Shown here one piece after another: positions 1-6,884 of a stretch of 22,753 nt of DNA; the stretch's first letter is position 1, and every line of letters starts with the position of its first letter. A model generated the notes under the pieces. That model saw nothing but the letters and a program-made list of their open reading frames with translations. It did no database searches and was not told the DNA's origin. The position numbers were made by a program, and so were the translations under genes. Location of the stretch: NCBI GenBank assembly GCA_964608055.1, contig CAZSMJ010000022.1, positions 1 through 22,753 of the forward strand, given 5' to 3'. Source of the stretch: JALYNX01 sp964608055 (GTDB taxonomy: Bacteria; Actinomycetota; Acidimicrobiia; Spongiisociales; ZC4RG35).

Positions 1-278
1 GAGGACACGCCGCTGACGAGCTGCCCATCAAAGGTCGCGCTGCCGGTGTCGGCCTCGTCGAATCCCGTGAGCAGGTTGAAAAAGGTGGTCTTCCCGGCCC
101 CGTTGGGGCCGATCAGGGCAGTGATGAGGCCTCGCTGAACCGACACCTTGTCGACATCGACGGCGAGGAGACCGCCAAAAGACCTGCTCATTCCCTCCAC
201 GACCAGAATCGGGTCTGGCTTGTCGACCCCGGGCTCGTGGGCAACACCAGCCAGGGCGCCTGCCGTCTCAGCGGGCAT
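1..278 (-). CDS. livG: Branched-chain amino acid ABC transporter ATP-binding protein LivG, N-terminal part only
   Basis: This is the first 92 residues of an ABC ATPase; the 3' end lies beyond the left edge of the window. The ATG at 278-276 opens a frame with the Walker A motif GPNGAGKTT at residues 57-65, followed by the FFNLLTGF segment typical of LivG. Family knowledge: LivG powers uptake of branched-chain amino acids or related small organic acids through the LivH/LivM channel, on the inner face of the membrane. It overlaps the end of livM by 11 nt, so the two are translationally linked. About 20 residues precede the usual LivG start, so a later start cannot be excluded. The signature and Walker B motifs are not in the window. 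Confidence 0.9.
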   Translation of the reverse strand, partial: MPAETAGALAGVAHEPGVDKPDPILVVEGMSRSFGGLLAVDVDKVSVQRGLITALIGPNGAGKTTFFNLLTGFDEADTGSATFDGQLVSGVS

Positions 279-1247
279 CGAGCATCATCTCCTCTCTGCT
301 CCCGAACAGGCCCTGAGGCCGGTAGACCATGAGCAGCGCCAGGCCCAGGCCAACCAACATGAAGCGAATCTGGCCGACCTGTGCTCCGTTCATCAGCCAC
401 CGAGGAACCCATCCTTCTGCCTCGAAACCCCGGAGCACACCGTCGGTGACCGTCAGCAGGCCCCAGAACAGCATCGAACCGACAATTGGTGACCACACTC
501 TTCCGACGCCCCCCAGGATCAAGGCCGTCCACATGAAGAAGGTCTGCACCGGCACGAAATAGTCCGGTTGAACCGTCGAGTTGGCGATGGCGAGGAGGAT
601 GCCGGCCAGACCTCCGATGACCCCTCCCAGCATCAGCGACTGCATCTTGTACCAATAGGCGTTCTTGCCCAGGGCGCGAGCCGCATCCTCGTCCTCACGG
701 ATCGCCTTGACCACCCTTCCCCATGGGCTTCGCATCAATTGCCAGATCAAGAAGGTGACGAGCAGCACCAGAGGCCACCCAACACTGAGGATGAAAAGGT
801 TGGGCCCGGTGAAGAAGAACGGCCCCAAGTCATAGACACGCTCGGTGAACGGGTTGAACTGATAGAAGGCATCGGCGAAGTTGGTGATGCCGGTGTTGCC
901 GCCAGTCCAGTCGGCCAGCACGGTGGATCGGACCAGGATCCGCAGCACCTCGGAGGCAGCAATGGTCACGATCGCCAGGTAGTCGCCGCGGAGACGCAAA
1001 GTCGGGATGCCCAAGAGGAGAGCGAAGATCAACGAATAGACGAGGCCGACCAGGATCCCCAGCCAAGGGTTCCAGCCAAACACAGTGATCGACATTCCCA
1101 ATCCATATCCGCCCATGGCGACGAAGCCGATCTGGCCGAAGTTGAGGAGACCGGTGTAACCGAAATGCACGTTGAGCCCGATGACGGCCATCGCAAACAC
1201 CATGGCGTTGACGCCGAACATCTGGGAGATGGTTTGCTCCAGGATCG
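268..1247 (-). CDS. livM: Branched-chain amino acid ABC transporter permease LivM, N-terminus lost in assembly gap
   Basis: The frame is about 326 residues, beginning inside the protein at the N run and ending with TGA at 270-268. It shows the LivM fold: the GLNVHFGYTGLLNFGQIGF segment near the start, several hydrophobic helices, the cytoplasmic EAA-like loop containing SPWGRVVKAIREDEDAARALG, and a C-terminal YRPQGLFG motif. Family knowledge: LivM forms the translocation channel with LivH and docks to LivG/LivF. Its start codon and probably 20-60 residues are hidden by the gap. It lies in a livH-livM-livG order with livG overlapping its stop. The in-frame read-through into livH across the N run is an artefact. 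Confidence 0.93.
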
Positions 1248-1347
1248 NNNNNNNNNNNNNNNNNNNNNNNNNNNNNNNNNNNNNNNNNNNNNNNNNNNNN
1301 NNNNNNNNNNNNNNNNNNNNNNNNNNNNNNNNNNNNNNNNNNNNNNN
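1248..1347. other. Assembly gap, 100 N placeholder
   Basis: There are exactly 100 ambiguous bases, a common scaffolding placeholder for a gap of unknown size. LivH sequence stops on the right side and LivM sequence begins inside the protein on the left side. Judged from usual family lengths, the missing DNA should hold the last 60-90 codons of livH and the first 20-60 of livM, so the true gap is probably some 250-450 bp. That estimate is inference. Confidence 0.95.
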
Positions 1348-2511
1348 GATCACGTCTGACTGGCCGAGCAACACGCCACCGAGAGCCGCCAAGGCTGCTC
1401 CGGCGACCCAAACCCAGCGAATGACCCGCTGAACGTCGATCCCCGACGACTCGGCCAGATCACGATCGTCCGACACCGCCCGCATCGCTCGTCCCGCCCG
1501 GGTCAGCTGGAGGGTCAGCCCGACACCGATCAAAGCAACCAGGGCAATCGTCATCGCGACTATGTCCTTGGAGGTGACGGCAATCGGGCCAATAGCGATC
1601 GCCTGCTGACCGGCATAGCTCCGGAAGAAGCGCCCGGTGCCGCCAAACAAATAGAGATAGATGTATCGGATCAGAATCGAGAGACCGATCGTTATCACCA
1701 TTTGGGCGATGAGGCCGGTTCCACGGCGACGAAGCCGGGCGAAAACGCCCGCATCCGCCGCCCAGCCCAGCAATCCGCCCAGGATCACCGCCATCAGGGC
1801 GGCGCTGATCAAATCGACCGGGCCGTTGAGGATCCACGGCCACCCGGCGGTGAAGCCGAACAAAGACGAGACCCCGAGCACATTGAAGAAGTAGGCGACC
1901 AACATTCCCCAGGTGACGAGCTCGGCATGGGCGAAGTTGACCAGACCTGTGGTGCCGAATATGAGAGAGAGCCCGATGGCGGCCATCGCCAGGAACAGAC
2001 CGAGCTTGACCCCATCGACCGACAACTGGAGCACCCGGCGAAGGGTGATGTCGGTGCCACGCGTTCCCCCGCCACCCTCACCGACGACCAGTTGGAAGAT
2101 CACAGTGGCGAAACGGCCAGGCTGGACATTTGCCTCTCGCCTTACTTCATCAGCATTGGGGAGGCTCGTTCCTTCGGGGATCGTGGCCGCGTCGATCTCG
2201 ACTTCGTAGATCCCGGGAACGTCCAATGGGATCTCCGCAATACCCTCGGCGTTGGTTACTTCGCTTCCCAGCTCAGTCCCGCTTTGGTCGAAAAATCTGA
2301 CAGTGATCCCTTCCACCGGTTCTCGCTCATCGGTCTCGGGGTCATCGGCGAGGACCCGTGCTCGCACTCCCTGCTCACCTTCCTGGGCCATGCCGACGGA
2401 TGGGAGCAGCCACAAAGCGGATGTGGTAGTCAACAAGAGCAAGAGAGAGATCGTGGGTCTGAAGTCCCGTGACGTGGCGTGACCTGAAGTTGAGCTGTTT
2501 CGCCACCTCAC
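1348..2511 (-). CDS. livH: Branched-chain amino acid ABC transporter permease LivH with secreted-type N-terminal extension; C-terminus lost in gap
   Basis: There are 388 residues before the gap. Residues from about 150 on are a normal LivH: VDGVKLGLFLAMAAIGLSLI, then GTTGLVNFAHAELVTWGM, the AGRAMRAVSDDRDLAESSGI loop and further helices. The first ~150 residues are unusual. A basic stretch and a hydrophobic stretch (about residues 18-41) ending near MAQ look like a signal peptide. Then comes a hydrophilic, beta-rich segment (about 48-145) resembling carboxypeptidase-regulatory or prealbumin-like domains (VEGITVRFFDQSGTE, VPGIYEVEID) and a glycine linker. Family knowledge: ordinary LivH proteins of about 290-310 residues lack this. 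The start is GTG at 2511-2509 with no clear ribosome binding site, so it is uncertain. Ninety-one bases separate it from the upstream AI-2E-family gene. Confidence 0.85.
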
Positions 2512-2602
2512 AGACGGTGAATGTACCCGACGGAGACGGGCGAGGTCGGGGAAAGCAACGCTCTGTCGGATCGAGATCCGGCGGTGGCCGGAGTGAAGAG
2601 CC
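2512..2602. other. Spacer between AI-2E-family gene and livH
   Basis: This 91-base spacer should contain any livH promoter. I see no convincing -35/-10 pair. A 7-bp inverted repeat with a CGAG loop lies near 2565-2582 (arms around CGGAT / ATCCG, one G-T pair). It has no following T run on the minus strand, so it is at best a weak terminator of the upstream gene. Confidence 0.35.
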
Positions 2603-3835
2603 CTACGTCTCGCGCGCCGGGTCTTCGGCCAACTCCTCGGTGATGGCCCGCATCTCCTGAGTGTCGAAAAGCCTGGTCTGGTCAGGGTGACGGCGTCGAA
2701 TCCCTGCGATGCGATCAGGCGGGTCGGTGTACTCGATCATGTGCCTGCTCGCCTCTCCCCAGGTCTCGCCAAGTACCCGCGTCCTCCACAGATGACCGAC
2801 AATGATCCTGATTGCAGCCGTCATCGGCACCGCCACCAGAACCCCAAGCAGGCCGGCGACCGAACCGCCGATGATCAGGGCCAGGACGATCACCAGGGGT
2901 GACAGATTGACCCGAGCCCGCTGCACCAGGGGGGTGATCACATGGTTGTCCACCTGTTGGATCCCGGTGAAGACCAACACCGCCACGATCGCCTGACCCG
3001 GGTCCCCGTTGAGCAGTGCCACCAGGGCTGCCAGCGCCCCGCCCACCACAGGGCCCAGGAACGGGATGAGGTTGAGGAAGCCGGCAAGGATCCCGATGAT
3101 CAGCCAGAAAGGGAGGTCGATCAGCCACATGCCGAGGCTGGATGCGATCCCGACGATGATTGACACCAAGAGCTGGCCCCTGACAAATGAACCCATCGCG
3201 GTGCTCACCTGCCCGGCGACGTAGGCGGTCTCCTCGCGGTGACGCGGTGGGGTGATGCCGAGCGAATTTGCCTTGAATCGCTCCAGGTCGATCAGGATGT
3301 AAATGGCCAGCACCGGTGCAAGGACGAGCACCGCGATGGCCTCGGTGACGCCGCGTATCACCTGACCGGCCCCGGCCCCGAATCCGAGCAGAAGGTTCTG
3401 CACGGTTTCTTGATTGGCGGGATCGTTGAGCCACTCCTCGATCGCCTGCTGGCTGAGGATCTCGTCCACATCAAGACCGAGCCTCGCACCCGCCTCCCGG
3501 GCCCATTCGATTCCTGACAGATAGAGATCGGGAAGCTGCTGGCCCAACTCCTGAGCCTGAAGCCTGATGGTGGGAAGGACCAAGGAAACCACTGCCACGA
3601 TCAGGACGACCACGACCAGAAAGGCGAGAAAGACGGCGAGGACTCTCGGGATGCGCATCCGCTGAAACGCCCTGACCATCGGCTCGAGGAGAAAGACCAG
3701 CCCCGCGGCGAAGGCGATCGGGAGCCAGATGACTCGAACCGAGCCGGCGATGATCAGAAAGACATAACCGAGAGCCAGCGCTCCTACGACGGTCCACACA
3801 GTGAGAGCTAGCCGTTGGAGCCGGTCAGAGGGCAC
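2603..3835 (-). CDS. AI-2E/PerM-family transporter
   Basis: This 410-residue polytopic membrane protein has the AI-2E family layout. Two to three N-terminal helices are followed by a soluble stretch (about residues 95-155). A C-terminal bundle then carries a PFWLIIGILAGFLNLIPFLGP segment and a QQVDNHVITPLVQ motif, both hallmarks of the family. Family knowledge: members include TqsA (autoinducer-2 export) and Na+/H+ antiporters, so the substrate cannot be read from sequence. The start is GTG at 3835-3833, 16 bp after the stop of the toast-rack-like gene, so it probably ends a four-gene envelope operon beginning at 5487. The charged C-terminal tail (about 345-410) is cytoplasmic and shows no recognised domain. 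Confidence 0.93.
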   Translation of the reverse strand: MPSDRLQRLALTVWTVVGALALGYVFLIIAGSVRVIWLPIAFAAGLVFLLEPMVRAFQRMRIPRVLAVFLAFLVVVVLIVAVVSLVLPTIRLQAQELGQQLPDLYLSGIEWAREAGARLGLDVDEILSQQAIEEWLNDPANQETVQNLLLGFGAGAGQVIRGVTEAIAVLVLAPVLAIYILIDLERFKANSLGITPPRHREETAYVAGQVSTAMGSFVRGQLLVSIIVGIASSLGMWLIDLPFWLIIGILAGFLNLIPFLGPVVGGALAALVALLNGDPGQAIVAVLVFTGIQQVDNHVITPLVQRARVNLSPLVIVLALIIGGSVAGLLGVLVAVPMTAAIRIIVGHLWRTRVLGETWGEASRHMIEYTDPPDRIAGIRRRHPDQTRLFDTQEMRAITEELAEDPARET

Positions 3836-3851
3836 GATCGTCGGAGTGTAA

Positions 3852-4712
3852 CTAGTGGTCGGTTATGGCCAGGGTCGACCCCTCAGAGACCGAGATCACC
3901 CAGCCTCCGGCTCCCGACGGCGAATCCCAGCCATCGGATGTCTCGGTCCATCCCTTCGGAACCTCGGCAACCCCGACCACCCTCACCGCCGACCCGCCAG
4001 GCACTTCGATCTCGAAGTCCCCGGAGACCGACACCGGCGTCTCCGCCATCGGTGCGCCCAGCCGCACCGATCCCCCGCCTTCGACTTGGAGCTCAGTGAC
4101 CCGCAAGGCCGTGAGGTCTGCCGAAAGCACGCCACCCAGGGACAGGGCCCAGGCCGGCGCGGGGTCGAGCTCTAGGCTCCACCCCGCAAACGTGTACAAC
4201 CCGGGATCCGGTACCGGCTCGAGGACCACTGCCATCGACGCCCCCTGGGTTCGTTCCACCGCCTCGGGGAGCCCGATATCTCCGCCGGTCCGAATCGGCA
4301 CCACTGCATACAAGTAACCGGATCGTCCCAGCCCGACCTCCAGCTTGCCATCGATGCGGGCCGACAAGGCTGCCGTGGTCGCCGAGTCCGACGCCGGGCC
4401 CACCAGTGACGCCGCCGACGAGGGCATCGCATCCCAGCCCAGGATGTGACAGCCGAGGAATATGCCAAGGGCAGCAACGGCGATGAGAGGCACGAGGGCC
4501 GAGAGACGGACCTTTCCCCAGCGGTGTCGTCTCGCAAGGAAGGCGAGACCTGCAACCAGAAGCCACAAGGGCCACCAGGCCACGAAGTCGATCGCGACCG
4601 ATCGGCTCAATATCCCCAGGGCGGCCGCGAGCAGAATCCCGACCAGGACGGCAACCGGGAGCAGCCATGCCCGCGGAACGCCCGGGCCCGAGCCCGAGGC
4701 GGTGTGGGTCAT
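3852..4712 (-). CDS. Membrane protein with probable toast-rack/LiaF-like C-terminal domain
   Basis: This protein has 286 residues. Three hydrophobic segments (about 15-37, 43-61, 69-90) are followed by a mostly beta-type, glycine- and valine-rich soluble part. The end reads VPKGWTETSDGWDSPSGAGG, then a short strand pattern ISVSEGSTLAI, which resembles the end of LiaF, DUF2154 and DUF4097 toast-rack domains. Family knowledge: such domains occur in membrane sensors of cell envelope stress, such as LiaF. I infer the domain from pattern only; the middle (about 100-200) is not recognised. Its ATG overlaps the stop of the LytR_C gene by 4 nt (ATGA), so the two are co-translated. The AI-2E-family gene follows 16 bp downstream. 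Confidence 0.75.
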   Translation of the reverse strand: MTHTASGSGPGVPRAWLLPVAVLVGILLAAALGILSRSVAIDFVAWWPLWLLVAGLAFLARRHRWGKVRLSALVPLIAVAALGIFLGCHILGWDAMPSSAASLVGPASDSATTAALSARIDGKLEVGLGRSGYLYAVVPIRTGGDIGLPEAVERTQGASMAVVLEPVPDPGLYTFAGWSLELDPAPAWALSLGGVLSADLTALRVTELQVEGGGSVRLGAPMAETPVSVSGDFEIEVPGGSAVRVVGVAEVPKGWTETSDGWDSPSGAGGWVISVSEGSTLAITDH

Positions 4713-5254
4713 TCTTCGTAACCGACGCCGAGAATGACGATGAGATCAGACCCAGGGGCCATCTCCGGGTCGGGCAACGGTTCGACCGTTGCCTCGGGCA
4801 AGAGAGCGAGCAACACGTTGGCCTCCGCCGAGAAACCCTCTCGGTACCAGATCCGCGAAGGCTCGTACTCCGGATCGAGGTCCTCGGCGGGCAGTGTCTG
4901 ATATCCGGCGTCGGCCAGTTCCTGGGTGAATCGCCCCGCGGCGCCCGACAGCTCGATCGAGTTGAACACCTTCACCCGGACCTCCCCAGGTGGGCGTAGT
5001 GGGACTGTCGCCGAAGTGGTCGAGGGCGCCGTGGTCGTGGTCGTGGACGGTGCCGTAATTGTCACCCCCTCCACACTCGTTGTCGTCAAACTGGATGCGG
5101 TCGTGTCGACTGCGTCGGCATCAGGGTCGGCGGCCAACAAGTAGAGGAGCAAGAAGACCCCTGCGCCTACGAGGATGATCCCAAGGGTCATGATCAGCAG
5201 GTCGCGGTAGAACGCCCCCGAGGATTTCGATGCGTGCTTGCCCCTACCCGACAT
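4709..5254 (-). CDS. LytR_C-domain membrane protein, VirR/Cei-like
   Basis: This 181-residue protein has a basic N-terminus, one transmembrane helix (about 18-41), a threonine/serine-rich linker (about 51-84) and a LytR C-terminal domain (about 91-176) with VRVKVFNSIELSGAAGRFTQ and a closing DLIVILGVGYE. Family knowledge: LytR_C proteins of this form include M. tuberculosis VirR (Rv0431), an envelope protein affecting vesicle release, whose neighbour Rv0430 is a DUF3263 protein. The same pair occurs here, since the DUF3263 stop shares one base with this ATG (TGATG). It is therefore likely to sit at the cell wall, outside the membrane. There is no LytR catalytic (LCP) domain, so it is probably a scaffold or binding protein. 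Confidence 0.88.
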   Translation of the reverse strand: MSGRGKHASKSSGAFYRDLLIMTLGIILVGAGVFLLLYLLAADPDADAVDTTASSLTTTSVEGVTITAPSTTTTTAPSTTSATVPLRPPGEVRVKVFNSIELSGAAGRFTQELADAGYQTLPAEDLDPEYEPSRIWYREGFSAEANVLLALLPEATVEPLPDPEMAPGSDLIVILGVGYEE

Positions 5255-5487
5255 CAGCCGACTCCCGCCGCCGAGTCGGGGGCGGCTTCGATGAGCGATC
5301 GCACCCTTCTCACCGTCAAGGGATCGTGTTGCATTGCCTCGGGCCGCTCGATCAGCGTCAGAAGTGCGTCGTAATAGTCAGCCGCGGTCAAACCGAGGCT
5401 GAATTCGATTGCCTGGTCCTTGGGCCCGGGTTCCAGCCACCACGAGCCTTCAAAGTCGAGGACAGCCCTCTCCTCAGTGGTGAGCAT
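5254..5487 (-). CDS. DUF3263 family protein
   Basis: This 77-residue soluble protein is an almost full match in pattern to actinobacterial DUF3263: LDFEGSWWLEPGPKDQAI near the start, then YYDALLTLIERPEAMQHDP and a basic TVRRVRSL tail. Family knowledge: it is small, widespread in Actinomycetota, and looks like a helix-turn-helix-type DNA-binding protein, though its function is unproven. It is the first gene of the envelope cluster and is one-base-coupled to the VirR-like gene. The start is ATG at 5487-5485 with no clear ribosome binding site. An AT-richer stretch (GGATAAATA on the minus strand) about 20-30 bases upstream could hold a promoter -10, giving a very short leader. Confidence 0.92.
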   Translation of the reverse strand: MLTTEERAVLDFEGSWWLEPGPKDQAIEFSLGLTAADYYDALLTLIERPEAMQHDPLTVRRVRSLIEAAPDSAAGVG

Positions 5488-5584
5488 TGGTCTGAGGGTA
5501 TTTATCCGACCGGGATTAACCGGGCATTTGGACCGCCAGTCCCACAGCAGAAGGAAATGTTGGGCCCCGTGATGAGAAGTCGAG

Positions 5585-5657
5585 AGCCCCCCACAGGACT
5601 TGAACCCGTCACCTCCGCATTACAAGTGCGGTGCTCTACCAGATGAGCTAGGGGGGC
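5585..5657 (-). tRNA. tRNA-Thr, anticodon UGU
   Basis: The minus strand folds as a 73-nt cloverleaf. The acceptor stem GCCCCCC pairs with GGGGGGC and the discriminator is U. The D arm is GCTC/GAGC and the anticodon stem is CCGCA/TGCGG around loop CTTGTAA, giving anticodon TGT. The variable loop has five bases. The T stem is ACGGG/CCTGT around TTCAAGT. No 3' CCA is encoded, as is usual in this group. A TATCCT box (minus strand, 5672-5667) lies 9 bases before the mature 5' end and could be the -10 element, but no good -35 was found. DUF3263 begins 97 bases downstream. Confidence 0.97.
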
Positions 5658-5691
5658 AGAACACCCAGGATACTTTGGGCACCAGGAGGAC

Positions 5692-5708
5692 CACTCGTTC
5701 AACGAGTG
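5692..5708. repeat. 17-bp perfect palindrome upstream of tRNA-Thr
   Basis: CACTCGTT and AACGAGTG are exact reverse complements flanking a single C. It lies 35-51 bases upstream of the mature tRNA 5' end. It could be an operator-like dimeric binding site or, as RNA, a 6-bp hairpin with a TTCAA loop. No T run follows on either strand, so it is a poor terminator. Confidence 0.6.
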
Positions 5709-5881
5709 AAGGAACTGTTCGACTAGATGGTGAAAACCTTGAGCGCGGATTTCGCGCCCTCGGGGACACGGTGAAAAGTTTGTTTCTAGAGTGGCCAGGG
5801 TATGAATCGCTGCAGAACCCTGCAACGACGTGTGTTGGGCTGACACAGACTGAAGGAAGCAACGCCTGTTGCGAAGATCGC

Positions 5882-6109
5882 GTGAAGACAGAAACAGAGC
5901 GAAGGGCTGAGGCCGAACGGGCCGCGGAAAGCCTTCTGGCGAGGGCTCGTTTTGACGAATCAATGCCGGAGTGGGAGGCCGTGAGAGCGGTTCTCATCGC
6001 GGCGCACATGGAGCAGAGCAGGGTGCGGACTCAGAGGTGGGCCGAGATCGAGATGATGCGTCAGGACCTCAACCCTCCTCAAGGCCTCAATCCGATCAGC
6101 CCAAACTGA
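5882..6109 (+). CDS. Possible small hypothetical protein (75 residues)
   Basis: The open frame from a GTG at 5882 gives a Glu/Arg/Ala-rich peptide, likely a single long helix (ERRAEAERAAESLLARARF, then EWEAVRAVLIAAHMEQSRV). Its end is convergent with the rlmB stop, 4 bp away. The frame stays open upstream as far as 5600 but that part overlaps the tRNA and looks non-coding, so the true start is unknown; a GTG at 5771 is another candidate. No convincing ribosome binding site was found. The helical, non-random composition of the C-terminal half is the only support. No family is recognised and it may be spurious. Confidence 0.3.
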   Translation: MKTETERRAEAERAAESLLARARFDESMPEWEAVRAVLIAAHMEQSRVRTQRWAEIEMMRQDLNPPQGLNPISPN

Positions 6110-6113
6110 ACAG

Positions 6114-6884
6114 TTACGCCGGGCGATCAGTCGCCGGGAGACCGACTGACGGCGATCCGGGCGCATCGCGTCGAACCCTCATGACTTCAAACCCGGCCAG
6201 GGCAGCGGAAACCGACGCATTGAGACTCTCGACCTCGTCTGCCATCGGGATCGAGGCGACCAAGTCGCACCGCGCCGTTGCCAGACGACTCAAGCCGGTA
6301 CCCTCGGCACCGATCACAATCGCCACCGGCTCGGTCAGAAGCGCAAGACCGAACATCTCGGTCGTTCCCGCGGTGTCGAGACCCACTACCCACAGCCCCC
6401 GGTCCTTCAGTCGGCTCAATGCCTCCGGGATCGAGCCGACGACGGCGACTGGGAGTCGCTCCAGTGCACCGGCTGCCGCTTTGAAGGCGACGGCGGACAA
6501 AGGGGCGGCCCGTCTCGCGGAAACCACCATGCCGGTGAGACCGGAGGCGGCAGCGCTGCGGGCGATCGCCCCCACATTGTGGGGATCCTCGACGTGGTCG
6601 AGGACGATCACGGCCGCCCTCTCCATAACGAGGTGGTCGAGCGGCACCGGCAGAATCAGCTTGCATTCGGCGACGAGACCCTGGGGAGCATCCGTCTCGG
6701 CCTGAGGCCGGACGTCATCGACTATCGAGACCCGGTCCTCACCCACCAGGTCGATCAACGCTTCGATCTCGGATCGTCCCCGGCGTCGCGATTCGACGTA
6801 TAGCCGGGTGACCCGCCCCGCCGCAGCGGCGGCCTCTACCGCATGGAGACCCTCGATCCTATTTCCGAAGCCACTTGGTGCCAT
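6114..6884 (-). CDS. rlmB: 23S rRNA 2'-O-ribose guanosine methyltransferase, RlmB/TrmH family
   Basis: This 256-residue SpoU/TrmH-family protein has an N-terminal substrate-binding domain beginning GNRIEGLHAVEA. The C-terminal knotted domain carries all three SpoU motifs: HNVGAIARSA (about 102-111), IGAEGTGLS (about 191-199) and IPMADEVESLNASVSAAL (about 212-229). Family knowledge: RlmB methylates G2251 (E. coli numbering) of 23S rRNA using SAM. Placement after cysS matches M. tuberculosis Rv3580c-Rv3579c. The ATG lies 26 nt inside the end of cysS, so the two are co-transcribed. The exact target nucleotide in this organism is inferred. The last ~15 residues are low-complexity. Confidence 0.93.
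   Translation of the reverse strand: MAPSGFGNRIEGLHAVEAAAAAGRVTRLYVESRRRGRSEIEALIDLVGEDRVSIVDDVRPQAETDAPQGLVAECKLILPVPLDHLVMERAAVIVLDHVEDPHNVGAIARSAAASGLTGMVVSARRAAPLSAVAFKAAAGALERLPVAVVGSIPEALSRLKDRGLWVVGLDTAGTTEMFGLALLTEPVAIVIGAEGTGLSRLATARCDLVASIPMADEVESLNASVSAALAGFEVMRVRRDAPGSPSVGLPATDRPA

Larger units (their letters stand above)
5658..6113. other. Gene-poor stretch between rlmB and tRNA-Thr
   Basis: These 456 bases follow the end of rlmB on the minus strand. They hold the tRNA-Thr promoter region, a 17-bp palindrome (5692-5708) and one doubtful plus-strand ORF. Minus-strand frames here run into the tRNA and have a random-looking composition, so I do not call them genes. Confidence 0.6.

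Noticed and set aside
568..1359. Plus-strand frame antisense to livM
   Set aside because: Shadow frame that also runs through the N gap; livM is clear on the minus strand.
268..2511. A single 747-residue LivH-LivM fusion protein
   Set aside because: It runs through a 100-N placeholder. The halves are separate families, each cut at the gap, so the join is an artefact.
5502..6009. Minus-strand open frames over tRNA-Thr and upstream
   Set aside because: They overlap the tRNA or have random Ser/Arg-rich composition. No ribosome binding sites or family resemblance.
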